Assembly: GCF_000718255.1 (NCBI RefSeq)
Contig: NZ_JOFJ01000014.1
Location: 1 to 64,000 of the forward strand
DNA from: Spirillospora albida
GTDB lineage: Bacteria; Actinomycetota; Actinomycetes; Streptosporangiales; Streptosporangiaceae
Reading direction: 5' to 3'
DNA: 64,000 nucleotides
Shown piece by piece: positions 48,743 to 56,971 of this stretch (positions are counted from its first letter, which is position 1; each line of letters begins with the position of its first letter). The notes under the pieces are model-generated. The model was not told where the DNA came from. It made no database searches and saw only the letters and a list, made by a program, of their open reading frames with translations. The translations under genes and the position numbers were made by a program.

Positions 48743-51686
48743 CTGGTCGGTCTGTGTCGTGAGGAGGTCCTCGAAGGCGCTTTCCCTGGGAGCTGGCTTC
48801 CACGGCGGCCGCAGCGGTGTCGAACTCGCCTTCCATGATGCCGTTCTGGCTGCTCAGGTACTCCTTCACGGTGGTCACGAACGTGTTCGCGCCGAGAGGT
48901 ATCGCCTGTGGGGTCACCGTTGGAGTGCTGGCCCATGGGCCGGGTCCGTGACCGGAGCGGGCACGGATCCGGAAAAGGTAGGCGGTGCCGTTGGACAGGT
49001 CGGAAATCTTGACCTGTGTGTCGGGCGTGGTGACGGTGCGCAGTACCTGGCCGTCCGGGCCTACCGCCTCGATCTCGTATTCACTGATGGGAGAGGTCTC
49101 GGTGGCGTCCTCGCCCTCGGTGACCTCGCCTGCGGCTCCGGGATCGCTCGGCGGCGTCCACGTGACCAGGGCGGCGCCGTCGCCGGCCGAGGCGACCGGT
49201 CCTTCGATCATCCCTGGAGGACCGGCCGGGATGTAGGTGACTGTGGCGGATATCGTGCTCGCAGGGATGGTGATCTCCGGCAGATCCTGGCCTTGGGTAC
49301 GCAGGAACACGCCGTCGTTCTCGTCGGCGCCGTGCTGCCATATGGCGCCCAGTTCACCGAGGTCCAGCTTCGGGCTCGCCGAACTCGTGGTCTCGGTCAC
49401 CGCGTCTGGGAGGAGTTTCTCCTCAGTTTCGGCCCCGGTCGGCTGCGCGGACAGGTTCTCGGCCAGTTGGTGCGCCGACAATGTGACCGCGTCAGGGCAA
49501 TCGGGCGCACAGGAGGGTGATCCGAGGTCGATCGTGACGCTGGTGACGCGGGCGCCCGCAGGTAGCGAGGCCAGGTCGACCTTGAGTGCCGACAGTTGGG
49601 CGTCGGTCGACGTCCCGCCCACTCTGACGGCGGTGTCGTCCGCCAGCGGGCACGCCGAGCCATCGCACGCCTGTGCGCCGACCTTGGCGGTCCTGACGCT
49701 GATCTTGTCCGAAGCCAGAGTCAGGCTGCGGGTCTCGGGCTGGGGGCCGGTTCCCTCTGCGGTGAAATTGGTCAGTGCGCTCCTGGGTGTGCAGGACGCA
49801 CCGACACAGGCATCCATCTGCCACTGGTAGCTCTGTCCGAGCCGGACCAGGCCCTCTGGCAGCCGCAGGCTGACGCGCTGGCCGCCTTGAACGGTGCCTT
49901 GGCCGATCGGGCTGGCCCCCAGCTGCCGGCCTGCGGAGTCGAAGAGATTGAAACGTCCGGTAACGATTCCGTTGGAGGGCCGTGAGACCGTGCCTGAGAG
50001 GACCGGCACTTCGGGGTCGCCGAGGTCGGCGTCCAAGGTGGCCGGAACCAGAGGCGCGTCCACCGTAAGTGCCTTCCACGCTGACCACAGCGCGTCCCGG
50101 CCGTCGTCGACCTTGACCCGGAATCGGTACGCACCCGGGTTGGTCAGCCGTCCTGCCGGCACTGTCCACGTGGCGGGCTGGCCGACGGGGACGGCGCTTC
50201 TCGTGCCGCTGGCCACAGGAGCGCCAGACAAGGCGGGGGCGACCTCGAAGGTGTAGGTGATCGGGCCTGCGCCATCGGAGGCCGTGGCCGACAGCACAGG
50301 GGCGGCATCGGTGACGCGGACGCCGTCGGTCCCTTGGCGATCGGAGGGAGTAGCGGTCAGCTCGGTGAGGGCCGCCAACGGTTCCGGCCGCACGAAGTAG
50401 CCGCGGATGGAGAACTGGACGTGGACGGTGGAGTCGCTGTGGTTGGTTACGGTGAGCTTGCCGTCGGTGCCCGGTCGGACGATGTCGGTGAGCTGGCTGG
50501 TCTCACCCTTCATGAACTGCAGGGTGCCGAGCTTCGCCTCGGTGCCCCCGGTGGGAGTGATCGACAGGGAGCCGGTGGCGGCGGGCTGGAAGGCGGTGAG
50601 GCTGCCGGCGACCGCGGAGATCCGCTGCATTGGGGTGCTGGTGGCGGAGGTGGCGGTGAAGGTCAGCGATGCGCGTGCGGCCAGCGGGGTGGTGGTGCCG
50701 CCGGGGGTGCCGACGCCGCTGTCGGTGCGCAGCAGCGTCTTGGGCTCGACGGCCTCGAACCCGGCCCCGTCGGTGTCGGTGGTGGTGGTCTTCTTGAAGT
50801 AGCCGCGGACGGCGATGGCGACGTTGATCGGGTTGGCGCCGTGGTTGACCAGCCGGATGCGTCCGCCTGTGCCGACGCGGACGATGTCGGTGAGGCTGTT
50901 GTTCTCCCCTGCGGTGTACAGCAGGGTGGAGGAGGTGGGGTCGGACTCCCCGTCGGCCCACAAGGAAAGGCCGGCGTTGGTGGTGGCGCCCAGGGCGGCG
51001 ATGTTGATCGCGACCGAGTCGACGCCGGTGGCGGGGATCCCGGCCTTGCCTGTGACCTGGAGGGTGATCGGGGTCTTGGACGCCAGCGGGGTCTTGGGTC
51101 CGTCGGCGGGGCCGATGCCGGGGCGGGAGTCGTAGATGTAGGCGGCGTTGAGCGGGTGGTACTCGGTGGCGGCCTGGGTGGCGGAGGCGTCCAGGAAGTA
51201 GCCGCGCACCGCGATCCGCACGTCCACCGGGTTCGGCCCCGTGTTGGTCAGGGTCAGCTTCCCGGTGGAGGTGAGCCGGATCAGGTCGTCGGTGGAGTTG
51301 TGATCGGTGGGGTTGTAGTACAGCGTCACCGCGGTGGACGGCTTGTCCGAGGGCCGCAGCACCAGATAGCCGTAGCCGTCGGACCCGCCACGCTTCCAGA
51401 TGTTCAGCGCCACCGCCGACACCCCCGACGCCGGGATCCCGGCCTTCCCGGCGACCTGGACGGTCACCGACCCGTTGGCCGGGATCTCGGCGACCGGGGC
51501 GTTCACTCCGGACAGGGTGTCGTACAAGCCGACCAGCGGCAACGACACGAACTGCCCGCTGGTGCCGGTGTCCGCTCGGGCCAACTGGCCGGGCCAGGCC
51601 AGGACGACGAGACCTGCGGCGGCCATCACCAGCGCGGTGGCCAGCACCAGCACCCGTGTGCGGGCATGCTGCAGAGACGAACCCAC
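48396..51686 (-). CDS. large secreted repeat protein, N-terminal part; frameshift near 48780
   Basis: It starts with GTG at 51686, 5 bp behind AAGGAG, with a signal peptide of about 40 residues. Three repeats of about 110 residues, each ending V-R-G-Y-F or I-R-G-Y-F, follow. Then come two Ig/FN3-like regions, a DNRLRE-like domain (L-T-L-A-S-D-K-I-S-V) and a fibronectin III domain near residue 860. Near 48780 one extra base shifts the frame: the genuine continuation, A-F-E-D-L-L-T-T-Q, is in the frame of the amidase domain. Past that point this frame is Arg-rich nonsense to 48396. Intact, the protein would have about 1302 residues. Confidence 0.72.
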   Translation of the reverse strand: MGSSLQHARTRVLVLATALVMAAAGLVVLAWPGQLARADTGTSGQFVSLPLVGLYDTLSGVNAPVAEIPANGSVTVQVAGKAGIPASGVSAVALNIWKRGGSDGYGYLVLRPSDKPSTAVTLYYNPTDHNSTDDLIRLTSTGKLTLTNTGPNPVDVRIAVRGYFLDASATQAATEYHPLNAAYIYDSRPGIGPADGPKTPLASKTPITLQVTGKAGIPATGVDSVAINIAALGATTNAGLSLWADGESDPTSSTLLYTAGENNSLTDIVRVGTGGRIRLVNHGANPINVAIAVRGYFKKTTTTDTDGAGFEAVEPKTLLRTDSGVGTPGGTTTPLAARASLTFTATSATSTPMQRISAVAGSLTAFQPAATGSLSITPTGGTEAKLGTLQFMKGETSQLTDIVRPGTDGKLTVTNHSDSTVHVQFSIRGYFVRPEPLAALTELTATPSDRQGTDGVRVTDAAPVLSATASDGAGPITYTFEVAPALSGAPVASGTRSAVPVGQPATWTVPAGRLTNPGAYRFRVKVDDGRDALWSAWKALTVDAPLVPATLDADLGDPEVPVLSGTVSRPSNGIVTGRFNLFDSAGRQLGASPIGQGTVQGGQRVSLRLPEGLVRLGQSYQWQMDACVGASCTPRSALTNFTAEGTGPQPETRSLTLASDKISVRTAKVGAQACDGSACPLADDTAVRVGGTSTDAQLSALKVDLASLPAGARVTSVTIDLGSPSCAPDCPDAVTLSAHQLAENLSAQPTGAETEEKLLPDAVTETTSSASPKLDLGELGAIWQHGADENDGVFLRTQGQDLPEITIPASTISATVTYIPAGPPGMIEGPVASAGDGAALVTWTPPSDPGAAGEVTEGEDATETSPISEYEIEAVGPDGQVLRTVTTPDTQVKISDLSNGTAYLFRIRARSGHGPGPWASTPTVTPQAIPLGANTFVTTVKEYLSSQNGIMEGEFDTAAAAVEASSQGKRLRGPPHDTDRPDGPNTRGRRHTPGRPDQHVDHVSGDLRRVLGGHRHRHRNRHNRRPDRLRQRPRRRDRTAGHQRVQPREHLQLLRSEHRRCDGRPIDTGRRTAAADPDPRGLRRHPDSGRNQRLHA

Positions 51687-51972
51687 TAAGGCTCCTTGTG
51701 CACGTGATGAGAGGGCGCGTCCCCGTGCTACCGGGGGAAGCTCACTTAGGGCACGCGCTGATGAGGCTGTCGCGCGACCACTGAACGCCGCCCCAAGGTA
51801 GCAACCAGTCAAAGATGCCTAAAACGGACGTAAGTAAAATTTGGAGTCGGTGGTGTCAACGCCCCCCTGTGGGAGCACCCGGGATCCTGAGGAAGCTGGG
51901 GAACCACCTCTGGGAGCAGAGCGGCTCCCGCGGACCTCAATGCGGGCAGCGCCATCGCCCGCACAACGAAAC

Positions 51973-52002
51973 ACGCCCCGCCTCCCGAAGGAGACGGGGC
52001 GT
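51973..52002. terminator. intrinsic terminator in the element
   Basis: ACGCCCCG and CGGGGCGT arms with inner CTCC/GGAG pairing and a CGAA loop. It lies in a gap (51687-52086) where I see no supportable gene; short open segments here look like worn fragments. Confidence 0.6.
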
Positions 52003-52086
52003 CTGTGAACCCTGATGGCTACCGGCGACCAGCCAGGCGCCCTGAGGCAATCTCCAGCCGGCTGACCCGCAGGGCTGCGGCGCGCC

Positions 52087-52299
52087 ACCCATCGCGGACC
52101 TGGTCACCCGAAAGGTCTCCGACGTCGGCAGCAAGGTCGACCGGCTGGCCGACCAGCACGACGGGCTCCGGCAGGACCTCGCCGACGCCCGCACCGACAT
52201 CGCCGACCACGGGTCGACTTCGGAGACCTTGTCGTAGATCTCTCGCGCTCCTATCTGGACGCCGAGCGGGTCGGGCGGCTGGGTCACGTCACGCTCCAT
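52087..52299 (-). pseudogene. small coiled-coil protein gene split by an inversion
   Basis: On the minus strand an ATG at 52299 opens M-E-R-D-V-T-Q-P-P-D-P-L-G-V-Q-I-G-A-R-E and reads I-Y-D-K-V-S-E-V, then loses sense. On the plus strand 52095-52210 reads R-K-V-S-D-V-G-S-K-V-D-R-L-A-D-Q-H-D-G-L, the expected coiled-coil continuation. The break points coincide with a 16-bp inverted repeat, so flipping the segment would join them into one protein. Similar small proteins accompany actinomycete phages and integrative elements. Confidence 0.5.
52112..52230. repeat. 16-bp inverted repeat bounding the inverted segment
   Basis: AAGGTCTCCGACGTCG at 52112-52127 and the complement of AAGGTCTCCGAAGTCG at 52215-52230 differ at one base and are 87 bp apart. 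They lie exactly at the two ends of the split coiled-coil gene. Confidence 0.7.
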
Positions 52300-52461
52300 T
52301 TCGGACGGGTACAGAGCCGGTCATGCGGTGTCGGGAGACGAGATACTGGCGTCCCACAGGCCGCCGTCACGGGCGGCTTTGATGCCGCTGTAGGGCGGCT
52401 GACCGGTCTTGGCGGGGGTGGTGAGGCGGACCTGCGCGATCCGGACCGTGCCGACCACGGC

Positions 52462-53715
52462 GCGGGGCGCCTCGAACGCGACCTGCGAGACGCGGGCGAG
52501 GAGCACCTGAGGCTGCGCATCTATACGACGCTCGGAGACGCCCCCGTCAACTCCCTGTTCAGCAGGGAGGAGATCCGGGCCCGGGAGATCGCGCTACGGA
52601 AGCGGTAGGCGGCGAACACTGTGGAGAACTGCCGGTCGCTCCTGGCCACCATCCTCGGCGACGCCCGGGACGCCGGCCTGGTGGACGCCAACGCGGCCAG
52701 CCGGCGCGGGAACCGCCGCGGAAAGGTGATCACCCGCCGTCTCGAGCGGACCACCGCGCCCAAGGAGTGGCTCACACCGCTGGAAATCCTGCTGCTCGCC
52801 GAACGCGCGGCCGCGCTGACTGGGCGCGATGACGACTTCGTCATGTGGACGGTGTGCGGCTGGTGCGGGCTGCGATGGGGCGAGCTGATGGGGCTCCAAC
52901 GCTCGGCGTTCCTCGGCGACAGACTGAGGATCGACGTTCAGCTGTCGCCGCCCAACGGCGGCCCGTTCGTGCTGCGCCATCCCAAGAACGGCTCACTTCG
53001 CAACGACCAGCCCCAGTTCTTCTGCGCTGTAGACCTTCCCCCCTTCCTGTCCGCGCTGCTGACCCGTCACATCTCGACTCGCCCCCCTGCGGATTGCGGC
53101 TGTGGCTGCGGCGGGCGCAAGTTCCTCTTCCTCAATAAGGAGGGTGGTCACCACTTCCACGGCACCTACGAACAATTCCCCTGGTCCCAGGCCGCCCACG
53201 GCGTCGTCTCCGGCAGGCCGCCGCGCCCGGGACGCTCGGCCGATGCCCCGGCGAGGCCGGTCCTGGTGGACTGCTCGGCGGGCTTTCCGGGCCGGCCCCT
53301 GTCACCGGCGTGGCCCAAGGCGGACGGCCCTGTTTGGACGCCGCCGCTGATTCGCGGGGTGCCGCGCTACGACCAGCCCGTCATCGACGTCGTGGCCGTG
53401 GACTGCCCGAGCTGCCCTGCGCGCGAGGGGCAGCCGTGCCGCTCTGCCTACGGCGCGGTCCTCTCCAACCGCCCGCACCGGCCTCGCGTCCGGGCGGCTG
53501 CCGAACAGGGGCACCGCCGTGTTCTGGCGCTCGCGTTTCGGCTGCCGATCAAGGCGGGGCTCACCCCCCATGGGCTGCGGCACTCCCACCGGGTCCTGCT
53601 GGACGAGATCGGCACTCCGGACGTGCTGGCCCATGACCGGCTGGGGCACAGCAAGCCGGGGATCGGGCGCGTCACCGCCTCCCCAGCCCCGGCACCCGTC
53701 CGAATGCGCAGGTAG
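52462..53715 (+). pseudogene. tyrosine recombinase (integrase), inactivated
   Basis: One frame runs from an N-terminal core-binding region (L-R-I-Y-T-T-L-G-D-A-P-V-N-S-L-F) through an amber codon at 52606-52608. It then continues C-R-S-L-L-A-T-I-L-G-D-A to a catalytic domain with the box I Arg in C-G-L-R-W-G-E-L and the box II H-G-L-R-H-S-H. L-G-H-S follows, but the expected Tyr region is replaced by V-T-A-S-P-A-P. Two Cys-rich inserts, one of the form C-P-x-C-x6-Q-P-C, are typical of actinomycete integrases. A GTG at 52621 could start a truncated 364-residue product. It lies next to the right attachment copy. Confidence 0.78.
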
Positions 53716-53785
53716 TGGCCTATGGCGGCGTCGTCAGCCTGGCGCCGCCGATGATCAGGGACGGAGCGGGAGAGGCGGGCGCCTC

Positions 53786-53864
53786 GAAGCACATGCAGAT
53801 CTTCGAGGGCACCAACCAGATCCAGCGGCTCGTCATCTCCCGGCACCTGTCCCGCGAGGCGTAG
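53786..53864 (+). pseudogene. displaced native 3' end of the acyl-CoA dehydrogenase gene (attR)
   Basis: The plus strand reads K-H-M-Q-I-F-E-G-T-N-Q-I-Q-R-L-V-I-S-R-H and then L-S-R-E-A before a TAG at 53862-53864. This is the last 25 codons of an acyl-CoA dehydrogenase and matches the end of the gene at 43439-44581. Identity with 44515-44550 is 35 of 36 bases. The sequence just before it belongs to the element. Confidence 0.85.
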
Positions 53865-53879
53865 CGCGCCGGCGGGCGG

Positions 53880-54536
53880 TCATCCGCCGGCGGGGCGCCC
53901 GTCGCGGCCCGCCGGCAGCAGGCTGGCCCGCATCGCGCCGGCCAGCCACTCCCGGAAGGCCGCTTCCGGCCAGCCCCGGCCGTGCACGAGCGCGCCGTAG
54001 TGGGCCGGGTCGTTCAGCAGCCACAGCACGTCGGTGGCCCGGTCGAGGCCGGTGCGCAGCCGGCCGGTCCGCGCCGCGTGCGCGGCGACCCGGGACGCGG
54101 CGTCCCGCCGGTCGGCCCGCAGCGCCCGGCGCAGCTCCGCCACCTCGGGATCGGTGCCCGCCGCCCGGTGGACGACCCCCAGCACGCCGGAGGCGCGCCC
54201 GCCGAGCAGCGCGCACACCCCCGCGTAGGCGTCCAGGACGTCGGCGGGGCACGACGCGTCCCACACCGGCCGGAACCAGGGCCGGTCGGCGGGCGGCACC
54301 GGCTCGTCGTCGCCGCCGAGGGCGCGGTCGACCACCGCCCGCAGCAGCGCGGGCTTCGGCCCGCACGCCGCGGCGACCGCGGACCGGTCCACGCCCGCGG
54401 CGAGCGCGACCGCGGCGATCGACGTCGCCTGGTACCCGTCGCGGACGAACAGCTCACCGGCCGCCGCCACGATCGCCCGCCTCGTCCGCCGCGCTCCGTC
54501 CCCGCGCACGGACGAGCGGTGCCCCCAGGTCTCCAC
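53880..54536 (-). CDS. TetR-family regulator
   Basis: A 218-residue protein. The N-terminal helix-turn-helix reads A-I-V-A-A-A-G-E-L-F-V-R-D-G-Y and T-S-I-A-A-V-A-L-A-A-G-V-D-R-S. The C-terminal domain ends W-L-L-N-D-P-A-H-Y-G-A-L, as in many actinomycete TetR proteins. It starts with GTG. It is 15 bp from the end of the Crp/Fnr gene upstream, so the two may share a transcript. It is the first chromosomal gene right of the element. Confidence 0.85.
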   Translation of the reverse strand: METWGHRSSVRGDGARRTRRAIVAAAGELFVRDGYQATSIAAVALAAGVDRSAVAAACGPKPALLRAVVDRALGGDDEPVPPADRPWFRPVWDASCPADVLDAYAGVCALLGGRASGVLGVVHRAAGTDPEVAELRRALRADRRDAASRVAAHAARTGRLRTGLDRATDVLWLLNDPAHYGALVHGRGWPEAAFREWLAGAMRASLLPAGRDGRPAGG

Positions 54537-54552
54537 GCCGGAAATGTTACGG

Positions 54553-55260
54553 TCAGTCCTGCCCTGCGGCGAAGGTCCGCAGCCGGGGCAGGTCGACGAC
54601 GGTGATCCGGCGCCACCCGGTCCGGATCAGCCCCTCCCGGCGCAGCCCGTTCAGCGCGCGGGCGACCGTCTCGCGTGACGCGTCCATCCAGCTCCCCAGC
54701 TCCTCCTGCGACAGCGGCGGCCCGATCTCGATGCTGCCGTCGGCGGCGGGCGGCACGTAGGCCGCCGACAGCTCCGCCAGGTTCGCCAGCAGCAGCGCGA
54801 GGCGCTGCGTCCCCCGGCTCGCGACATGGGCCTTCAGCCGCCGGTCCTGGTCGTCGAGGCGCTGCACGAACGTGCCGGTGACGAGCCGCCACACCTCCGG
54901 GTGCGCCTCCAGGAACCCGGTGAACCGGGCGGCGGGCACGACCAGCGCCCGGATCGGCGACAGCGCCGTCACCGTCGCCGACCGGGTGCGCCCGCCGAGG
55001 GCCGCGCTCTCCGCCAGCAGGTCCCCCGGACCGCGGACGGCCAGCACCACGTCGTGCCCGTTCTCGGTCGAGGACGTGACCTTCACCCAGCCGCGCTCGA
55101 TGATGATCACATGGTCGGACTCGTCGCCCTGGTACACCAGCGGCGACCGCACCGGGTAGTTCTTTGGGCGCGCGGCGGCCCGCAGGGCGGACCGCTGCGC
55201 CTGGTCGAGCGCCGTCCAGAACCCCGGGCGCGGCGCGGACGGGGCGGGGTGCAGAGCCAA
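54553..55260 (-). CDS. Crp/Fnr-family transcriptional regulator
   Basis: A 235-residue protein. An N-terminal cyclic-nucleotide-binding-type barrel (about 30-140; G-D-L-L-A-E-S-A-A-L-G-G-R-T-R-S-A-T) has the phosphate-binding-cassette layout. A C-terminal winged helix follows, with recognition segment E-L-G-S-W-M-D-A-S-R-E-T-V-A-R-A-L. The start is TTG behind AGGAGGAG. The R-T-R-S-A-T pattern is compatible with cAMP binding but does not prove it. Confidence 0.88.
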   Translation of the reverse strand: MALHPAPSAPRPGFWTALDQAQRSALRAAARPKNYPVRSPLVYQGDESDHVIIIERGWVKVTSSTENGHDVVLAVRGPGDLLAESAALGGRTRSATVTALSPIRALVVPAARFTGFLEAHPEVWRLVTGTFVQRLDDQDRRLKAHVASRGTQRLALLLANLAELSAAYVPPAADGSIEIGPPLSQEELGSWMDASRETVARALNGLRREGLIRTGWRRITVVDLPRLRTFAAGQD

Positions 55261-55380
55261 CGGCTCCTCCTCGGAGTCCTCGAAGCGCCGAATGGCGTTC
55301 GTACCGCGGGGTCAACCGAACGGTAAACCTCTCATGCCGGGCAGGGGAAGCCACCCGGCCGATCCGCGCGGCCCCGGCGC

Positions 55381-55413
55381 CCCTGACGCCGCCGGCGGGC
55401 GGCGGCGTCAGGG
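55381..55413 (-). terminator. terminator after the erythromycin-esterase-like gene
   Basis: Perfect 13-bp arms (CCCTGACGCCGCC) with a 7-nt loop, 17 bp downstream of the stop codon on the minus strand. A further partial copy of GGCGGCGTCAGGGGG follows at about 55415. Confidence 0.8.
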
Positions 55414-55429
55414 GGCGGCGTCAGGGGGC

Positions 55430-56725
55430 TCAGACGCCGCTCGGCACGGTCGCCCGCTCCCGCCGGCCCACCGGTTCCGCGCGCAGCGGGGTGAGGGCCG
55501 AGGTCGTCCGGAACCAGCACAGCGCGTCGTACCGTTCGGCGACCTTCGTCCGGACGTACTGGCGCGCGTCCAGGTCCGGGTCGTAGACGACGCCGATCGC
55601 GCGGTGCCCGAGCCACGTGTCGAACCACTTCGGCCGGCCGGACTCCGGCGGCGCGATGAACAGCGCGCGCTGCAGCTCCCGCTCCGACTCGGCGAGCAGG
55701 GCCTCCAGCGAACCGTGCGCGGGCGGCGGGACGTGCACGACCTCCTGCGGCCCGCCCCAGCGCGGCGCGGCGACCACCTCGCCGGGCCCGCCCGCGAACC
55801 CGACGACGCACACGTTCCCGCGGCCGTGCCGGTCGCGGGCCAGCTGCCCGACACTGACCATTCCCCGGCCGCGCATGTCGGTGGCGCGGGCGTCGCCCAC
55901 GTGGGTGTTGTGCGCCCACACGACGCCCTTCCCGCCGTGGTGCTCCAGCAGCCGGTCGAGCGTGTCGGCCATGTGGGTGTCGCGGATGTTCCACGACTCG
56001 GGGCCGCCGTCGATCATCGTCCGGTAGTAGAGCTCGGCGTCCGCCGCGACCTCCGCGTTCTGCCGGGCGTCCAGCTCCGCCAGCGCGTCCCCGGCCCGGC
56101 CGCGCGGCGACGGGGCGCGCATCCGGGTCAGCAGCGCGAGGACCTCGTCGGCGCAGCCGTCCGGCACGAGCGCGGTGTTCCACCCGTACGCCTGCGGGTC
56201 CTCGCCGTGCGGCTCGAAGCAGCGGTACGCGGCGAGCGCCGTGTCGAGGTGCTCGGGGCGGTGCTCGGCGACGTGGTCGGTGACGGCGCGCAGCGACTCG
56301 TACAGGCTGTAGACGTCCAGGCCGTAGAAGCCGGCCCGCAGCTCGGACGGCAGCTCGGCGTTGCGGTCACGGAGCCACCGGCAGAACCCCGCCGTCTCCT
56401 CGTTCGCCCACATCCACGTCGGCCACCGCTCGTAGCCGCCGAGGACCGCGCGGGGGTCGTCCGCCGCTCCTCCGGCGAGCGTCACCGACCGGCACACGCG
56501 CATGCAGTCCGGCCAGTCCCCCTCGAGCGCGACGAACGCGAACCCCTTCTCCGCGATGAGCCGCCGGGTCAGCGCCGCCCGCCACGCGTAGTACTCGTGG
56601 GTGCCGTGGGACGCCTCCCCGATCAGGACGATCCGGGAGTCCCCGACGCGGTCGAGGAGGGGGCCGAGGTCCTCCTCGTACTCCAGCGGCAGGGCGGACC
56701 CGAGGACGTCGTCCCCGGTGCTCAC
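55430..56725 (-). CDS. erythromycin esterase-family protein
   Basis: A 431-residue protein of the EreA/succinoglycan-biosynthesis superfamily. L-I-G-E-A-S-H-G-T-H-E-Y-Y (active-site Glu/His), F-V-A-L-E-G-D-W-P-D and V-V-W-A-H-N-T-H-V-G-D-A are the conserved blocks. Only some members open macrolide rings; most have unknown substrates, so macrolide resistance is not claimed. It starts with GTG behind GGGGGGA. Confidence 0.85.
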   Translation of the reverse strand: MSTGDDVLGSALPLEYEEDLGPLLDRVGDSRIVLIGEASHGTHEYYAWRAALTRRLIAEKGFAFVALEGDWPDCMRVCRSVTLAGGAADDPRAVLGGYERWPTWMWANEETAGFCRWLRDRNAELPSELRAGFYGLDVYSLYESLRAVTDHVAEHRPEHLDTALAAYRCFEPHGEDPQAYGWNTALVPDGCADEVLALLTRMRAPSPRGRAGDALAELDARQNAEVAADAELYYRTMIDGGPESWNIRDTHMADTLDRLLEHHGGKGVVWAHNTHVGDARATDMRGRGMVSVGQLARDRHGRGNVCVVGFAGGPGEVVAAPRWGGPQEVVHVPPPAHGSLEALLAESERELQRALFIAPPESGRPKWFDTWLGHRAIGVVYDPDLDARQYVRTKVAERYDALCWFRTTSALTPLRAEPVGRRERATVPSGV

Positions 56726-56971
56726 CGCGGGTCCCCCCGCTCGCCCGCCTCGGCGCCGTACCGGCTGCTTCCTGGACGTGACATCGACATCTCCCCCTAT
56801 TTCGGTCGTCACCCGACGGGTTCCCCGGATCGGGCGTTCGATGCCGGACGGGAGGCCCCCGCGAAAGCGGCCACGACACGTACCCGGAATCCACCACGAA
56901 TAAGCCAAGAAATGGATAGTCTCCCCAGCGATTCGTTTCGATCGCGCAAGGAAACCGGGGGCAACCGCCGC

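Larger units (their letters stand above)
44515..53827 (+). mobile_element. decayed integrative element in the 3' end of an acyl-CoA dehydrogenase gene
   Basis: The region is bounded by direct copies of the acyl-CoA dehydrogenase 3' end (44515-44550 and 53792-53827). A tyrosine-integrase relic sits 76 bp inside the right copy, the usual att-int layout of actinomycete integrative elements. Inside are a small hypothetical gene, two phosphotransferase genes (one broken), an aminoacyl-tRNA synthetase fragment, a lipoprotein, a broken secreted amidase and a rearranged small gene. No replication, partition or FtsK/SpoIIIE-type transfer gene remains. It is therefore a remnant, not an active element. 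Confidence 0.82.

Noticed and set aside
53448..53846. Minus-strand open frame spanning the integrase 3' end and the right att copy
   Set aside because: It is antisense to conserved integrase boxes and to the acyl-CoA dehydrogenase tail and has no recognisable domain.
55430..56725. Macrolide resistance gene
   Set aside because: The family is broad and most members do not act on macrolides; no antibiotic cluster or other resistance gene adjoins it.
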